Positions 25,057-36,203 of a DNA stretch of 64,000 bases are shown here, in pieces (position 1 is the stretch's first letter; every line of letters begins with the position of its first letter). Below the pieces are notes generated by a model. The model did not search any database and was not told where the DNA came from. It saw nothing but the letters and a program-made list of their open reading frames with translations. Origin of the DNA: Rhodospirillales bacterium (GTDB lineage Bacteria; Pseudomonadota; Alphaproteobacteria; ATCC43930; CGMCC-115725); NCBI GenBank assembly GCA_027315365.1, contig DAHUYF010000131.1, forward strand, positions 25,795-89,794, written 5' to 3'. The translations under genes were made by a program, and so were the position numbers.

Positions 25057-27177
25057 ATGGCGACGAACGCGGCACAGCGGCTCAAGGAAGGCCTGCCTCA
25101 CCCGCTCGGCGCGAGCTGGGACGGAAAAGGCACGAACTTCGCCATCTTCTCGGCGAACGCGACCAAGGTGGAAGTCTGCCTCTTCGACGAGAAGGGCGAG
25201 CGCGAGCGCGAGCGCGTCGAGCTTCCCGAGTTCACCGACGAGATCTGGCACGGCTACCTGCCGGAGATTCATCCCGGCACGATCTACGGCTACCGCGTGC
25301 ATGGGCCCTATGAGCCCGATTCCGGCCATCGCTTCAATCCGCACAAGCTGCTGCTTGATCCCTATGCCTGCGGCCATTTCGGCGATCTCGACTGGAATCC
25401 CGCAGTTTTCGGCTACGTGATGGAATCGGGCGACGACAGCACTTTCGATGAGCGCGACAGCGCGCCCTTCGTGCCCAAATGCGTCGTCGTCGATCCCGCC
25501 TTCGAGTGGCGCGGCGAGCCGGCGCGGCGTGCGGTGGCCTGGGACCGCACCGTGCTCTACGAGACGCATGTCCGCGGCTTCACCAAGCTGCATCCTGCCG
25601 TGCCGGAGCGCTGGCGCGGCACCTACGCCGGCTTCACCAAGGAGGTCGTGGAATACATCCGCTCGCTCGGCGTCACTTCGGTCGAGCTGCTGCCTATCCA
25701 TACCTTCATCAGCGACAGCCACCTGCTCGAGAAAGGCCTCACCAACTACTGGGGCTACAATTCGATCGGCTTCTTCGCGCCGGATCCGCGCTATGCCTCC
25801 GAGCGCGAGCAGACGCTGCGCGAATTCAAGGAGATGGTCGCCCGCTGTCACGAAGCCGGCATCGAGGTCATCCTGGATGTGGTCTACAACCACACCGCGG
25901 AGGGTAACGAACGCGGTCCGACGCTGTCCTTTAAGGGCATCGACAACGCCTCCTATTACCGGCTGCTGCCGGATCAGCCGCGCTTCTACATCAACGACAC
26001 CGGCACCGGGAACACGTTGAACCTCAGCCATATGCGGGTGATCCAGATGGTCGCGGACAGCCTGCGCTACTGGGCGAGCGAGACCCATGTCGACGGCTTC
26101 CGCTTCGATCTCGGCACCATCCTGGCGCGCGAGCCGAACGGCTTCGACAATCAGAGCGGCTTCCTCAAGGCCTGCTGCCAGGATCCGGTCCTGGGGGCGG
26201 TGAAGCTCATCGCCGAACCCTGGGATTGCGGGCCCGGCGGCTATCAGGTCGGCGGCTTCCCGCCGGGCTGGGCGGAATGGAACGACCGCTTCCGTGATAC
26301 CGCTCGCGATTTCTGGAAGGGCGCGGCGCCGGCCGCGAGCCTCGCCGCCCGCCTCTGCGCGTCGGGCGACGTCTTCAACCATCGCGGCCGCAGGCCCTGG
26401 GCCAGCGTCAACTTCATCGCGGCGCATGACGGCTTCACGCTCAACGACCTCGTGACCTACAACGAAAAGCACAACGAGGCGAATGGCGAGGAGAACAAGG
26501 ACGGCAGCTCCGACAACCGCTCCTGGAACTGCGGCGTCGAGGGCCCGTCCGACGACAAGGCGATCGTCGCGCTCCGGGCTCGCCAGCGCCGCAACCTGCT
26601 CGCCACGCTGCTGCTGGCGCAGGGCACGCCGATGCTGCTCGCCGGCGACGAATTCGCGCGCAGCCAGAAGGGCAACAACAACGCCTATTGCCAGGACGAC
26701 GATATCAGCTGGGTCGATTGGGCGGCGGCCGAGAAGCACAAGCCGCTCACCAACTTCGTGCGCAAGCTGACGGCGCTGCGCGCCAAATATCCGATCCTGC
26801 GCCGCAGCCGCTTTCTCACCGGCGCCTACGACGAAAGCCTGGGGGTGAAGGACGTCGCCTGGATCAACGCCAACGGCGCCGAGATGACCGCCGAGCAGTG
26901 GGGCGACGAGGCCATGCGCTGCTTCGGCATGCTGATGGACGGCCGCGCGCAGCCGACCGGCATCCATCAGCGGGGACAGGAGGTCACGCTGCTGGCGATC
27001 CTCAACGCGCATCACGACGTGGTGCAGTTCACCCTGCCGGAGGTCACGCGCGGCGGCAGCTGGCGCCTGCTGATCGACACCAACCTGCCGGAGCGGGAGG
27101 AAAAGGCCGGCTTCGCGGCGGGAGATGTCTACGAGGTGACCGCTCGCTCGCTGCTTCTGCTGGAGCTCGAGCGCTAG
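25057..27177 (+). CDS. glgX: Glycogen debranching enzyme GlgX
   Basis: The 706-residue GH13 isoamylase-type enzyme hydrolyses alpha-1,6 branches of limit dextrins from glycogen. It has an N-terminal CBM48-like domain (HPLGASWDGKGTNFAIFSANAT) and the GH13 blocks DVVYNHTAEG, GFRFDLGTIL (nucleophile Asp), LIAEPWDCGPGGYQ (acid Glu) and FIAAHDGFTL (third Asp). The GlgX-specific NEKHNEANGEENKDG and SSDNRSWNCG are also present. The length is normal. The neighbours lack glgA, glgB, glgC and glgP, so it is separated from a glycogen operon. A good ribosome-binding site (ggaggagagcag) precedes the ATG. Confidence 0.95.
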   Translation: MATNAAQRLKEGLPHPLGASWDGKGTNFAIFSANATKVEVCLFDEKGERERERVELPEFTDEIWHGYLPEIHPGTIYGYRVHGPYEPDSGHRFNPHKLLLDPYACGHFGDLDWNPAVFGYVMESGDDSTFDERDSAPFVPKCVVVDPAFEWRGEPARRAVAWDRTVLYETHVRGFTKLHPAVPERWRGTYAGFTKEVVEYIRSLGVTSVELLPIHTFISDSHLLEKGLTNYWGYNSIGFFAPDPRYASEREQTLREFKEMVARCHEAGIEVILDVVYNHTAEGNERGPTLSFKGIDNASYYRLLPDQPRFYINDTGTGNTLNLSHMRVIQMVADSLRYWASETHVDGFRFDLGTILAREPNGFDNQSGFLKACCQDPVLGAVKLIAEPWDCGPGGYQVGGFPPGWAEWNDRFRDTARDFWKGAAPAASLAARLCASGDVFNHRGRRPWASVNFIAAHDGFTLNDLVTYNEKHNEANGEENKDGSSDNRSWNCGVEGPSDDKAIVALRARQRRNLLATLLLAQGTPMLLAGDEFARSQKGNNNAYCQDDDISWVDWAAAEKHKPLTNFVRKLTALRAKYPILRRSRFLTGAYDESLGVKDVAWINANGAEMTAEQWGDEAMRCFGMLMDGRAQPTGIHQRGQEVTLLAILNAHHDVVQFTLPEVTRGGSWRLLIDTNLPEREEKAGFAAGDVYEVTARSLLLLELER

Positions 27178-27208
27178 GCGGCGCCGGGACCCGCGGCGTG
27201 ATGCCAGG

Positions 27209-28417
27209 ATGACAGGGTCGCCGCGGCCCTCGGACCGACCGGCGCTTCTGGCCGAGCGCCAGCGCCTGAAGATGGCGCGCTCGGTCCACGCCTATGTCCG
27301 CGGCAACACGACCAAATTCTACGAGTGGCTGGCCTCGGGCGGGAGCGGGCGTCCGCAGGGACCGCCGATCTGGATCTGCGGCGACTGCCACGTCGGCAAT
27401 CTCGGCCCCGTGGCCGACGCCGAGGGCGAGGTCGAAATCCAGATCCGCGATCTCGACCAGTCGGTGATCGGCAATCCGGCGGACGATCTCATCCGGCTCG
27501 GCCTGTCGCTGGCAGTGGCGGCGCGCGGCTCGGACCTGCCCGGCGTCACCACGGCCAAGATGATGGAGCAGATGATCGACGGCTACCGCCGCGCCCTGGC
27601 GCCGCGCGCCGAAACCCGCCGGCGCGAAGGCAAGTGGCCGCAATCGGTCAGCGTGGTGATGCGCCAGGCCGTTGATCGCAGCTGGAAAAAGCTCGCCAAG
27701 GAGCGCCTGGAAGATGCGAAGCCCGCGATCCCCCTCGGCAAACGCTTCTGGCGGCTTTCCCGTGCGGAGCAGCACGCGGTCGGCGCCCTCTTCGAGACCG
27801 AGGAGATGCGGCATCTGGCGACCTGCCTGCGGACGCGGAAGGACGGGGCGGAGATCGAGCTGCTCGACGCCGCCTATTGGGTGAAGGGCTGCAGTTCGCT
27901 GGGCCGGCTGCGCATCGCCGTGCTCCTGGGCGTCGGCAAGGACCGTCGCGAGGAGGGCGGGCTCTCCCTCATGGATATCAAGGAGGCGGTCCAGGCCGCG
28001 GCGCCGCGCGCGGCCGATGCCGACATGCCGCGGGACAACGCCGCCCGCGTCGTGGAGGGCGCGCGCAATCTGGCGCCGGCGCTGGGCGAGCGCATGCTGG
28101 CGGCGCGTCTGCTGGGAAAGGCGGTGTTCATCCGCGAGCTTTTGCCCCAGGACCTGAAGGTGGATATCGAGCGGCTGACGCAAGCGGACGCCATGCGCGC
28201 CGCGCATTACCTCGCCTGGGTGGTGGGCACCGCGCATGCCCGGCAGCTCGACGCCGACGACCGCGACCGCTGGCGCCGGGAGATGAGCCGGCATCATTCC
28301 AAGCGCCTGGACGCGCCGTCCTGGCTGTGGAGCAGCGTCGTCGACCTCGTCTCCAGCCACGAGGCTGCCTATCTCGACCATTGCCGGAAATACGCCCTGG
28401 CGCGCGCCGGAACGTGA
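27209..28417 (+). CDS. DUF2252 family protein
   Basis: The 402-residue protein matches the DUF2252 pattern. MARSVHAYVRGNTTKFYEWL is followed by IWICGDCHVGNLGPVAD, then IQIRDLDQSVIGNPADDLIRLGLSLAVAARGSDLPG. ARQLDADDRDRWRREM lies near the C-terminus. The HVGN and RDLDQ blocks recall the catalytic and metal-binding loops of kinase-like (APH-type) folds, but no reaction is established. It follows glgX by 31 bases on the same strand. Confidence 0.85.
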   Translation: MTGSPRPSDRPALLAERQRLKMARSVHAYVRGNTTKFYEWLASGGSGRPQGPPIWICGDCHVGNLGPVADAEGEVEIQIRDLDQSVIGNPADDLIRLGLSLAVAARGSDLPGVTTAKMMEQMIDGYRRALAPRAETRRREGKWPQSVSVVMRQAVDRSWKKLAKERLEDAKPAIPLGKRFWRLSRAEQHAVGALFETEEMRHLATCLRTRKDGAEIELLDAAYWVKGCSSLGRLRIAVLLGVGKDRREEGGLSLMDIKEAVQAAAPRAADADMPRDNAARVVEGARNLAPALGERMLAARLLGKAVFIRELLPQDLKVDIERLTQADAMRAAHYLAWVVGTAHARQLDADDRDRWRREMSRHHSKRLDAPSWLWSSVVDLVSSHEAAYLDHCRKYALARAGT

Positions 28418-28436
28418 CCGCGGCGCCGCACCGCTT

Positions 28437-28892
28437 TCATCGCGGCGGGGCGATGATGACCGCGGGATCGAAGCACACCAGCTCGATCGTGTTGTCCTCG
28501 GGATCCCTCAGATAGATCGATCGCCAGCCAATCCAGGAATGGACCGCGGTGTCGGTCGCAATGCCCATGCCTTGGAGACGGGCGAGGGCGCTCTCATGAT
28601 CCTCTCGTGCGATCTCCAGCGCGAAGTGATGGAGCGTGGTGCGCGCGGGATCATGTCCCGCCCATTTCCGGCGGCGGAAATTGGAGGGTTGCCGATCGCG
28701 AAAGAAGCCGACGATCTGGGTGTGGCCGCCGAAGCCCTCGTCAATGTGCAGGAAGGCGATATCGTCGCCGATGCGATGCAGCAGCTCCAATCCCAAGACC
28801 CGGCAATAGAACGCAATCATGCCGTCGAGGTCGCGCACACGCAGCACGATCTCACCGACGCCTCTGACTGTAAAGCCGTTCCCGGTCTTCAT
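28437..28892 (-). CDS. VOC-family (glyoxalase/dioxygenase-like) protein
   Basis: The 151-residue protein has two beta-alpha-beta-beta-beta modules of the vicinal-oxygen-chelate fold. These are VGEIVLRVRDLDGMIAFYCRVLGLELLHR, then LHHFALEIAREDHESALARL and WRSIYLRDPEDNTIELVCFD. Likely metal ligands are His62 of the middle segment or His in LHHFALEI, and Glu of NTIELV. The function (glyoxalase, thiol transferase, dioxygenase) cannot be decided. It is convergent with the DUF2252 gene, 19 bases away. Confidence 0.85.
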   Translation of the reverse strand: MKTGNGFTVRGVGEIVLRVRDLDGMIAFYCRVLGLELLHRIGDDIAFLHIDEGFGGHTQIVGFFRDRQPSNFRRRKWAGHDPARTTLHHFALEIAREDHESALARLQGMGIATDTAVHSWIGWRSIYLRDPEDNTIELVCFDPAVIIAPPR

Positions 28893-28965
28893 CGCCGCGC
28901 CTTCGCCGCTCCGCGTGCAATATGTCGCGCGGTTCCGGCGGTTTTGCAGGACACCCGCTCGGGCC

Positions 28966-29121
28966 TCACCCGGCCGGGGCGCGATCCTCGATCGATTCGG
29001 CGACTTCCTCGCAGATCGCCGCCAGCTCCAGCAGCTCCGTCAGCAGCGCGTCATCGGTGACGCTCCGCGCGCGCTCGCGGAACTTCACCCCCTGCTCACG
29101 CCAGAACGCCGCGTCCTCCAT
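28966..29121 (-). CDS. Small helical protein, 51 residues
   Basis: MEDAAFWREQGVKFRERARS is followed by DDALLTELLELAAICEEVAES and EDRAPAG. It is predicted to be two short amphipathic helices. It resembles two other short proteins in this window (40255-40410 and the module at 13416), all of the type helix, LLELA, helix. Such ~50-residue proteins are abundant and uncharacterised in Alphaproteobacteria. I chose the ATG after the ggagatgcgcc-like ribosome-binding site; longer upstream starts add an unrelated leader. Confidence 0.6.
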   Translation of the reverse strand: MEDAAFWREQGVKFRERARSVTDDALLTELLELAAICEEVAESIEDRAPAG

Positions 29122-29264
29122 GGCGCATCTCCCGAGACGCCCGACACCGGCAAAGGGTAACACGCACCCTGCGGCGGCAAAAGCCAAGCCTGGACCGGCG
29201 ATAAAATGTCACATCCCTACGGTCTCCGCCGAAACACCGTCCGACCCGTCCGCGCTAGAGGAAG

Positions 29265-29465
29265 GGCGACGCCCACCAGTATAAGGACGGTGCCGCCATC
29301 GCGGCGCTGGGGCTGATCGACTTCCCCAGCCTCGCCGAATACGAGTGCTATCGCGAGCGTCTGGCGAGCGATCCCCAGGCGATCGATATCCTGCGCCAAG
29401 CCGAGCACGCCGGCTGCATCCCGGCCGAGGACCGCACCATCCTGGAGCGCGTTGCCGCCAGGTGA
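29265..29465 (+). pseudogene. NIPSNAP-family protein, C-terminal remnant
   Basis: The frame reads GLIDFPSLAEYECYRERLASDP, then QAEHAGCIPAEDRTILERVAAR and stop. This is the typical C-terminal half of a NIPSNAP-domain protein. There is no start codon in frame, and an in-frame TAG lies just upstream (29256), so the N-terminal half is missing. The DNA before it has no related reading frame that I can find. It is evidence of gene decay in the acnA-upstream region. Confidence 0.55.
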
Positions 29466-29549
29466 TGCCGGCGACATCGGGGTGTACTTTCTTCCCCGAA
29501 AGCGACCCGAAGGCTATTCGGGCGTGCCCAGCTGCCGTCGGAAAGTCTC

Positions 29550-29807
29550 ATGGTGAACCTGCCCGGAATCGGTCTCACGTCGCTGCCCACGATTTGGAAC
29601 GGCGTCGCTTATGTCGAGATCGAATTGCGCGATCTGCGCCCCGGGCGGAGCGCCAATTTCACGGTGCCGCTCGGCGCCGAGCATGTCAACGCGAACACGC
29701 TCGGCTATCTCACCGCTCAGAGCGTCGCAAACTCGGCCCGGGAGGATGTGAGCCCGAGGACCGTTGCCTCCCTGGATGCCGCGGGCAAAAAATTGGGCAC
29801 GGAATAA
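29550..29807 (+). CDS. Unrecognised 85-residue ORF
   Basis: The product reads MVNLPGIGLTSLPTIWNG, then VAYVEIELRDLRPGRSANF and VPLGAEHVNANTLGYLTA. Third codon positions are mostly G or C, as in real genes of this genome, and ggaaag lies upstream as a weak ribosome-binding site. No family, signal peptide or TM is recognised. The frame is open upstream to the NIPSNAP-remnant stop without another start. It may be a small gene or a fragment. Confidence 0.35.
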   Translation: MVNLPGIGLTSLPTIWNGVAYVEIELRDLRPGRSANFTVPLGAEHVNANTLGYLTAQSVANSAREDVSPRTVASLDAAGKKLGTE

Positions 29808-29994
29808 ACACCGTCCGATCGTCATTTCGCGCGGGATGCGAGACGGGGAGCGACTTTCATCGGCGGTGTTCGCGCTGTGTTCACGCCGTTGCCGGCGGCG
29901 CGTCCGGGCGGGACGCTCTCTTGATCTCGGTTATGATAAGCTGTAGCAGCAGGTCGAAGACACCCTTCGCCTCGCCTTCCAGGAGACCGCCCCC

Positions 29995-32697
<2,703 letters not shown>

Positions 32698-32887
32698 CGC
32701 TCGTCGCGAGCGGCGCCAGTGGTTGCGCAGCAACCGCGAAAGCCGCCCCGTGCGGGCTAACTGCCTGCCCACGCGCCGCCCACCCTGCCGGCGCGGCGGC
32801 GCCTCTCCTTCACCCCTTTGTGAAGGCGATTGACTGGCGCCGGCGCGGTCGCCGCCTCATCATGGATGGATGCTTGACAATCGCCTG

Positions 32888-33619
32888 ATGGCCGCACGAA
32901 GCCTGCTCGTCGGCGCGCTGGCGTTGCTGCTCGCCCCGGCGCCGCCGGTGCGGGCGGCCGAGGCGCAGCCGCGCGCGGTGGTCGAGCTCTTCACCTCCGA
33001 GGGCTGCAGCTCCTGCCCGCCCGCCGATGCCTATCTCGGCGAGCTGGCGCGGCGTCCCGACGTGCTGGCGCTGGCCTTCCATGTCGACTACTGGAACTAC
33101 ATCGGCTGGACCGATCCCTATGCGAGCCGGCTGGCCACCGAGCGCCAGCACGACTATGCCCGCCGCCTCAACCTGCGCTACGTCTACACCCCGCAGATGG
33201 TGATCAACGGCACCACCGAAGGCGTGGGGTCCGAGCCGCGGGTCATCGGTCCGCTGATCAAGGCGGCGGAGGACGAGACCGCGCTGCGCCAGCACGTCAC
33301 TGTCGCGCGCGAGCCCGGCGGCCGGCTCGCCGTCCATGTCGATGCCGGCGCCGCCGGCGAGCCGGCGACGCTCTGGCTGGTGGGCTTCGACCGCGAGCAC
33401 AAGACGCCGGTGCTGCGCGGCGAGAACGAAGGCCATACGCTCGAGGAATATCAGGTGGTGCGGCGTTGCGAGCCCATCGGCACCTGGCGCGGGCCGGCGC
33501 TCGATCTCACGACCGCCGCGGCCGATCCGGGCGGCGAGGGCGGCGTCGCCGTGTTGCTGCAGCTCGGCGGCACCGGCCGCATCATCGGCGCGGCGCTGTT
33601 GAAGCCGCCGGAGAGTTAG
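32888..33619 (+). CDS. DUF1223 secreted protein
   Basis: The 243-residue protein has a signal peptide (MAARSLLVGALALLLAPAPPVRAAE). The DUF1223 signature is VVELFTSEGCSSCPPADAYL with a CxxC in a thioredoxin-like context. FHVDYWNYIGWTDPYAS and YTPQMVINGTTEGVGS follow. The family is common next to acnA in Alphaproteobacteria and has no proven function; a periplasmic thiol role is inferred from the CSSC. An upstream in-frame ATG at 32870 would add six residues. Confidence 0.85.
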   Translation: MAARSLLVGALALLLAPAPPVRAAEAQPRAVVELFTSEGCSSCPPADAYLGELARRPDVLALAFHVDYWNYIGWTDPYASRLATERQHDYARRLNLRYVYTPQMVINGTTEGVGSEPRVIGPLIKAAEDETALRQHVTVAREPGGRLAVHVDAGAAGEPATLWLVGFDREHKTPVLRGENEGHTLEEYQVVRRCEPIGTWRGPALDLTTAAADPGGEGGVAVLLQLGGTGRIIGAALLKPPES

Positions 33620-33639
33620 CGCGACGCGCTGCGCTCTGG

Positions 33640-35505
33640 CTACGCGGCCAACCCTCTCTCCAGCACCGAGGCAAGGCGGCGCGCGAAGGCGCCGGGATCG
33701 GGCAGCTGCTCGCCTTCGAGAATGCGCGCCTGGTCGAGCAGCAGCCAGGCGAAGTCGCCGAGTTCGCCGGCCGCGCCGTCCTTGTCGACCATGGCGGCCA
33801 GCCGCGCGATCAGCGGATGGCGCGGATTGACCTCGAGGATGCGCTTGGCGGTGGCGGCGAGCTGGCGATGCTGCTTCAGCAGCCGCTCCAGATGCATGTC
33901 GAGATCGCCCTCGTCGGCGACGAGGCAGACCGCGCTGTCGGTCAGCCGGTCCGAGCTGCGCACGTCCTTCACCGCCTCGCCCAGCGACAGCTTGAACAGC
34001 GCAATGAGGCTGGCGAGCGCGCCTACCGGCGTGTCGGGCCTGGTCTCCGGCGCTTTTTCCGCGTCGCCGATCTTGGCGAGGTCGGCGGCGCCCCGCGTCA
34101 CCGATTTCAGCGCGTGCGCCTCATAGGCGCCGACCGCCGGCATCCAGAATTCGTCGATGGCGTCGGTGAGCAGCAGCACCTCGACGCCCTTGGCGCGGTA
34201 CCCTTCGATCTGCGGGCTCTTGCGCAGCAGCTCGAGATCGTCGCCGGTGATGGTGTAGATCGCCTCCTGCCCCGGCTTCATCCGCGCGACGTATTCCTCG
34301 AAGGAGACCAGTCCGTCGCCGGCGGTGCTGCGGAAGCGCATCAGGGGCAGCAGCTGGTCGCGATGCTCGTGATCCTCGTAAAGGCCTTCCTTCAGCACGG
34401 CGCCGAAATTCTCCCAGAACTTGGCGTAGTCCTCGGGCGCGTCCTTTGCCTTCTTGGCGAGCTCGGAGAGCACGCGCTTGGTGATCTGGCCGCGCATCTT
34501 GGCCAGCATCGGGTTGTTCTGCAGCATCTCGCGGCTGACGTTGAGCGGCAAATCCTCGCTGTCGACGATGCCGCGCAGGAAGCGCAGATAGGCGGGCAGC
34601 AGCTCGGCGCAGTCCTCGGTGATGAAGACGCGGCGGACATAGAGCTTGACGTGCGGCTTGCGCACGGGGTCGAACAGGTCGAAGGGCTTGGCCGCTGGCA
34701 CGAACAGCAGGCTGGTATATTCGAGCGTCCCTTCGGCCTTGCTGTGCAGCGTCAGCCAGGGTTCGTCGAAAGCGTGCGCCACGTGATGATAGAATTCGCG
34801 GTACTGGTCGGCGGTGATCTCCGACCGCGGCCGCGTCCAGAGCGCGGCCGCGGTGTTGAGCGTATCCTCCTTGCCGTCGGCCGCGAGCCGGATAGGCAGC
34901 GCGATGTGATCGGAGTAGGTCTTGACGATCTGCCGCAACCGCACCGGCTCGGCATACTCCGTCGCATCGGCCAGCAGGTGGAGGATGATGGTGGTGCCGC
35001 GCCCGGCCTTCTCGGCGGGCTCGACGGTGAACTCGCCCTTGCCGTCGGAGGTCCAGCGCCAGGCCTGCTCCTCGCCGGCCTTGCGCGCGACCACCTCGAC
35101 GTGGTCCGCGACCATGAAGGCGGAATAGAAGCCCACGCCGAACTGGCCGATCAGCGACATGTCCTTGCGCTGGTCGCCGGAAAGCTGCTGCACGAAGCGG
35201 GCGGTGCCGGAGCGCGCGATGGTGCCGAGATTTTCCACCAGCTCGTCATGGTTCATGCCGATGCCGTTGTCGGCAATGGTGAGCGTCCGCTGCGCCTTGT
35301 CCGGGGTCAGCACGACCTTGATCTCGGGGTCGTCGGCGATCAGCCCCGGCTCGGTCAGCGCCAGGTAGCGCAGCCGGTCGCAGGCGTCGGAGGCATTCGA
35401 GATCAGCTCGCGCAGGAAGATCTGCTTCTCGCTGTAGAGCGAATGGGCGACGATGTCGAGGAGGCGGCTGACTTCCGCCTGGAAGCTTCTTTTTTCTTGC
35501 GGCAT
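33640..35505 (-). CDS. htpG: Molecular chaperone HtpG (Hsp90)
   Basis: The 621-residue bacterial Hsp90 starts MPQEKRSFQAEVSRLLDIV. The N-terminal GHKL ATPase has EKQIFLRELISNASDACDRLR (Asn Mg ligand), IADNGIGM and GQFGVGFYSAFMV. The middle domain has RVFITEDCAELLPAYLRFLRG with the catalytic Arg region NPMLAKMRG. The C-terminal dimerisation domain ends RLASVLERGLAA. The start was chosen at the ATG giving the standard N-terminus; a 26-residue upstream extension is unconvincing. It is transcribed alone and divergent from the PH-domain gene. Confidence 0.96.
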   Translation of the reverse strand: MPQEKRSFQAEVSRLLDIVAHSLYSEKQIFLRELISNASDACDRLRYLALTEPGLIADDPEIKVVLTPDKAQRTLTIADNGIGMNHDELVENLGTIARSGTARFVQQLSGDQRKDMSLIGQFGVGFYSAFMVADHVEVVARKAGEEQAWRWTSDGKGEFTVEPAEKAGRGTTIILHLLADATEYAEPVRLRQIVKTYSDHIALPIRLAADGKEDTLNTAAALWTRPRSEITADQYREFYHHVAHAFDEPWLTLHSKAEGTLEYTSLLFVPAAKPFDLFDPVRKPHVKLYVRRVFITEDCAELLPAYLRFLRGIVDSEDLPLNVSREMLQNNPMLAKMRGQITKRVLSELAKKAKDAPEDYAKFWENFGAVLKEGLYEDHEHRDQLLPLMRFRSTAGDGLVSFEEYVARMKPGQEAIYTITGDDLELLRKSPQIEGYRAKGVEVLLLTDAIDEFWMPAVGAYEAHALKSVTRGAADLAKIGDAEKAPETRPDTPVGALASLIALFKLSLGEAVKDVRSSDRLTDSAVCLVADEGDLDMHLERLLKQHRQLAATAKRILEVNPRHPLIARLAAMVDKDGAAGELGDFAWLLLDQARILEGEQLPDPGAFARRLASVLERGLAA

Positions 35506-35639
35506 GGCTCGCGTCGGGGTTGGTCGGGCTGGCGCAGAGATATGCAGGCTCGCGGCCCGTTGCAAGGGCCGATTGCCGTGCAATGACCGGGCGGGAGGGC
35601 GTGTTAGACTGGCCGTCCGACCAAGGGGGCGGCGCGTCC

Positions 35640-36137
35640 ATGAGCTATGTCCAGAAGGTGCTGTTGCCGGGCGAGCAGGTGGTCTACGAGACCGGGCTGC
35701 ACTGGCTGGTCTATGGCCGGGCCATCCTTGCCCTCCTCGCCGCCGCGGCGCTTGCGGCGGGCTCGCTCTATGCCCCGTCCGACGCGGCGCCGGCGCTGCG
35801 GATCCTGGCCGCGCTGATGGCGCTGCTCGGGCTGCTGCTGTCGCTGGCCGCGGCGGTGCGCCGCGCCGGGACCCAGCTCGCGGTCACCGACCAGCGGGTG
35901 CTGTTCAAGCGCGGCATACTGGCCCGCCACACCATCGAGATGAACCGCTCCAAGGTCGAAAGCGTCGATGTCGACCAGTCGCTGTCCGGCCGGCTCTTCG
36001 GTTATGGCACGGTGACCCTGCGCGGCACCGGCGGCTCGCTCGAGCCGATGGCGATGATCGGCGATCCGCTTACGGTGCGCAGCCACATCACCGCCGAGCC
36101 GGTGCGGCACCGTTCCTCGGGCGCCGGCACCGGATAG
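35640..36137 (+). CDS. Membrane-anchored bacterial PH-domain (bPH2) protein
   Basis: The 165-residue protein begins with a short cytoplasmic segment (LLPGEQVVYETGLHW). Two TM helices follow (about 25-45 and 53-73), then a bPH2/YdbS-like domain: TQLAVTDQRVLFKRGILARHTIEMNRSKVESVDVDQSLSGRLFGYGTV, given here only as key residues V-T-D-Q-R and R-x-G-Y-G. TVTLRGTGG ends the domain. Such proteins are membrane-associated with unknown ligand. It precedes the helicase gene by 66 bases on the same strand. Confidence 0.8.
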   Translation: MSYVQKVLLPGEQVVYETGLHWLVYGRAILALLAAAALAAGSLYAPSDAAPALRILAALMALLGLLLSLAAAVRRAGTQLAVTDQRVLFKRGILARHTIEMNRSKVESVDVDQSLSGRLFGYGTVTLRGTGGSLEPMAMIGDPLTVRSHITAEPVRHRSSGAGTG

Positions 36138-36203
36138 CGGCAGGCCGGTCCCGGGCCGGCGTTTCGGCTTGCCTTTGCCGCCGCCACCCCCAATTCTTGA
36201 CCT

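Noticed and set aside
24790..27015. 741-codon minus-strand frame opposite glgX
   Set aside because: The plus-strand GlgX motifs are unambiguous, and the reverse frame shows no domain or sensible start.
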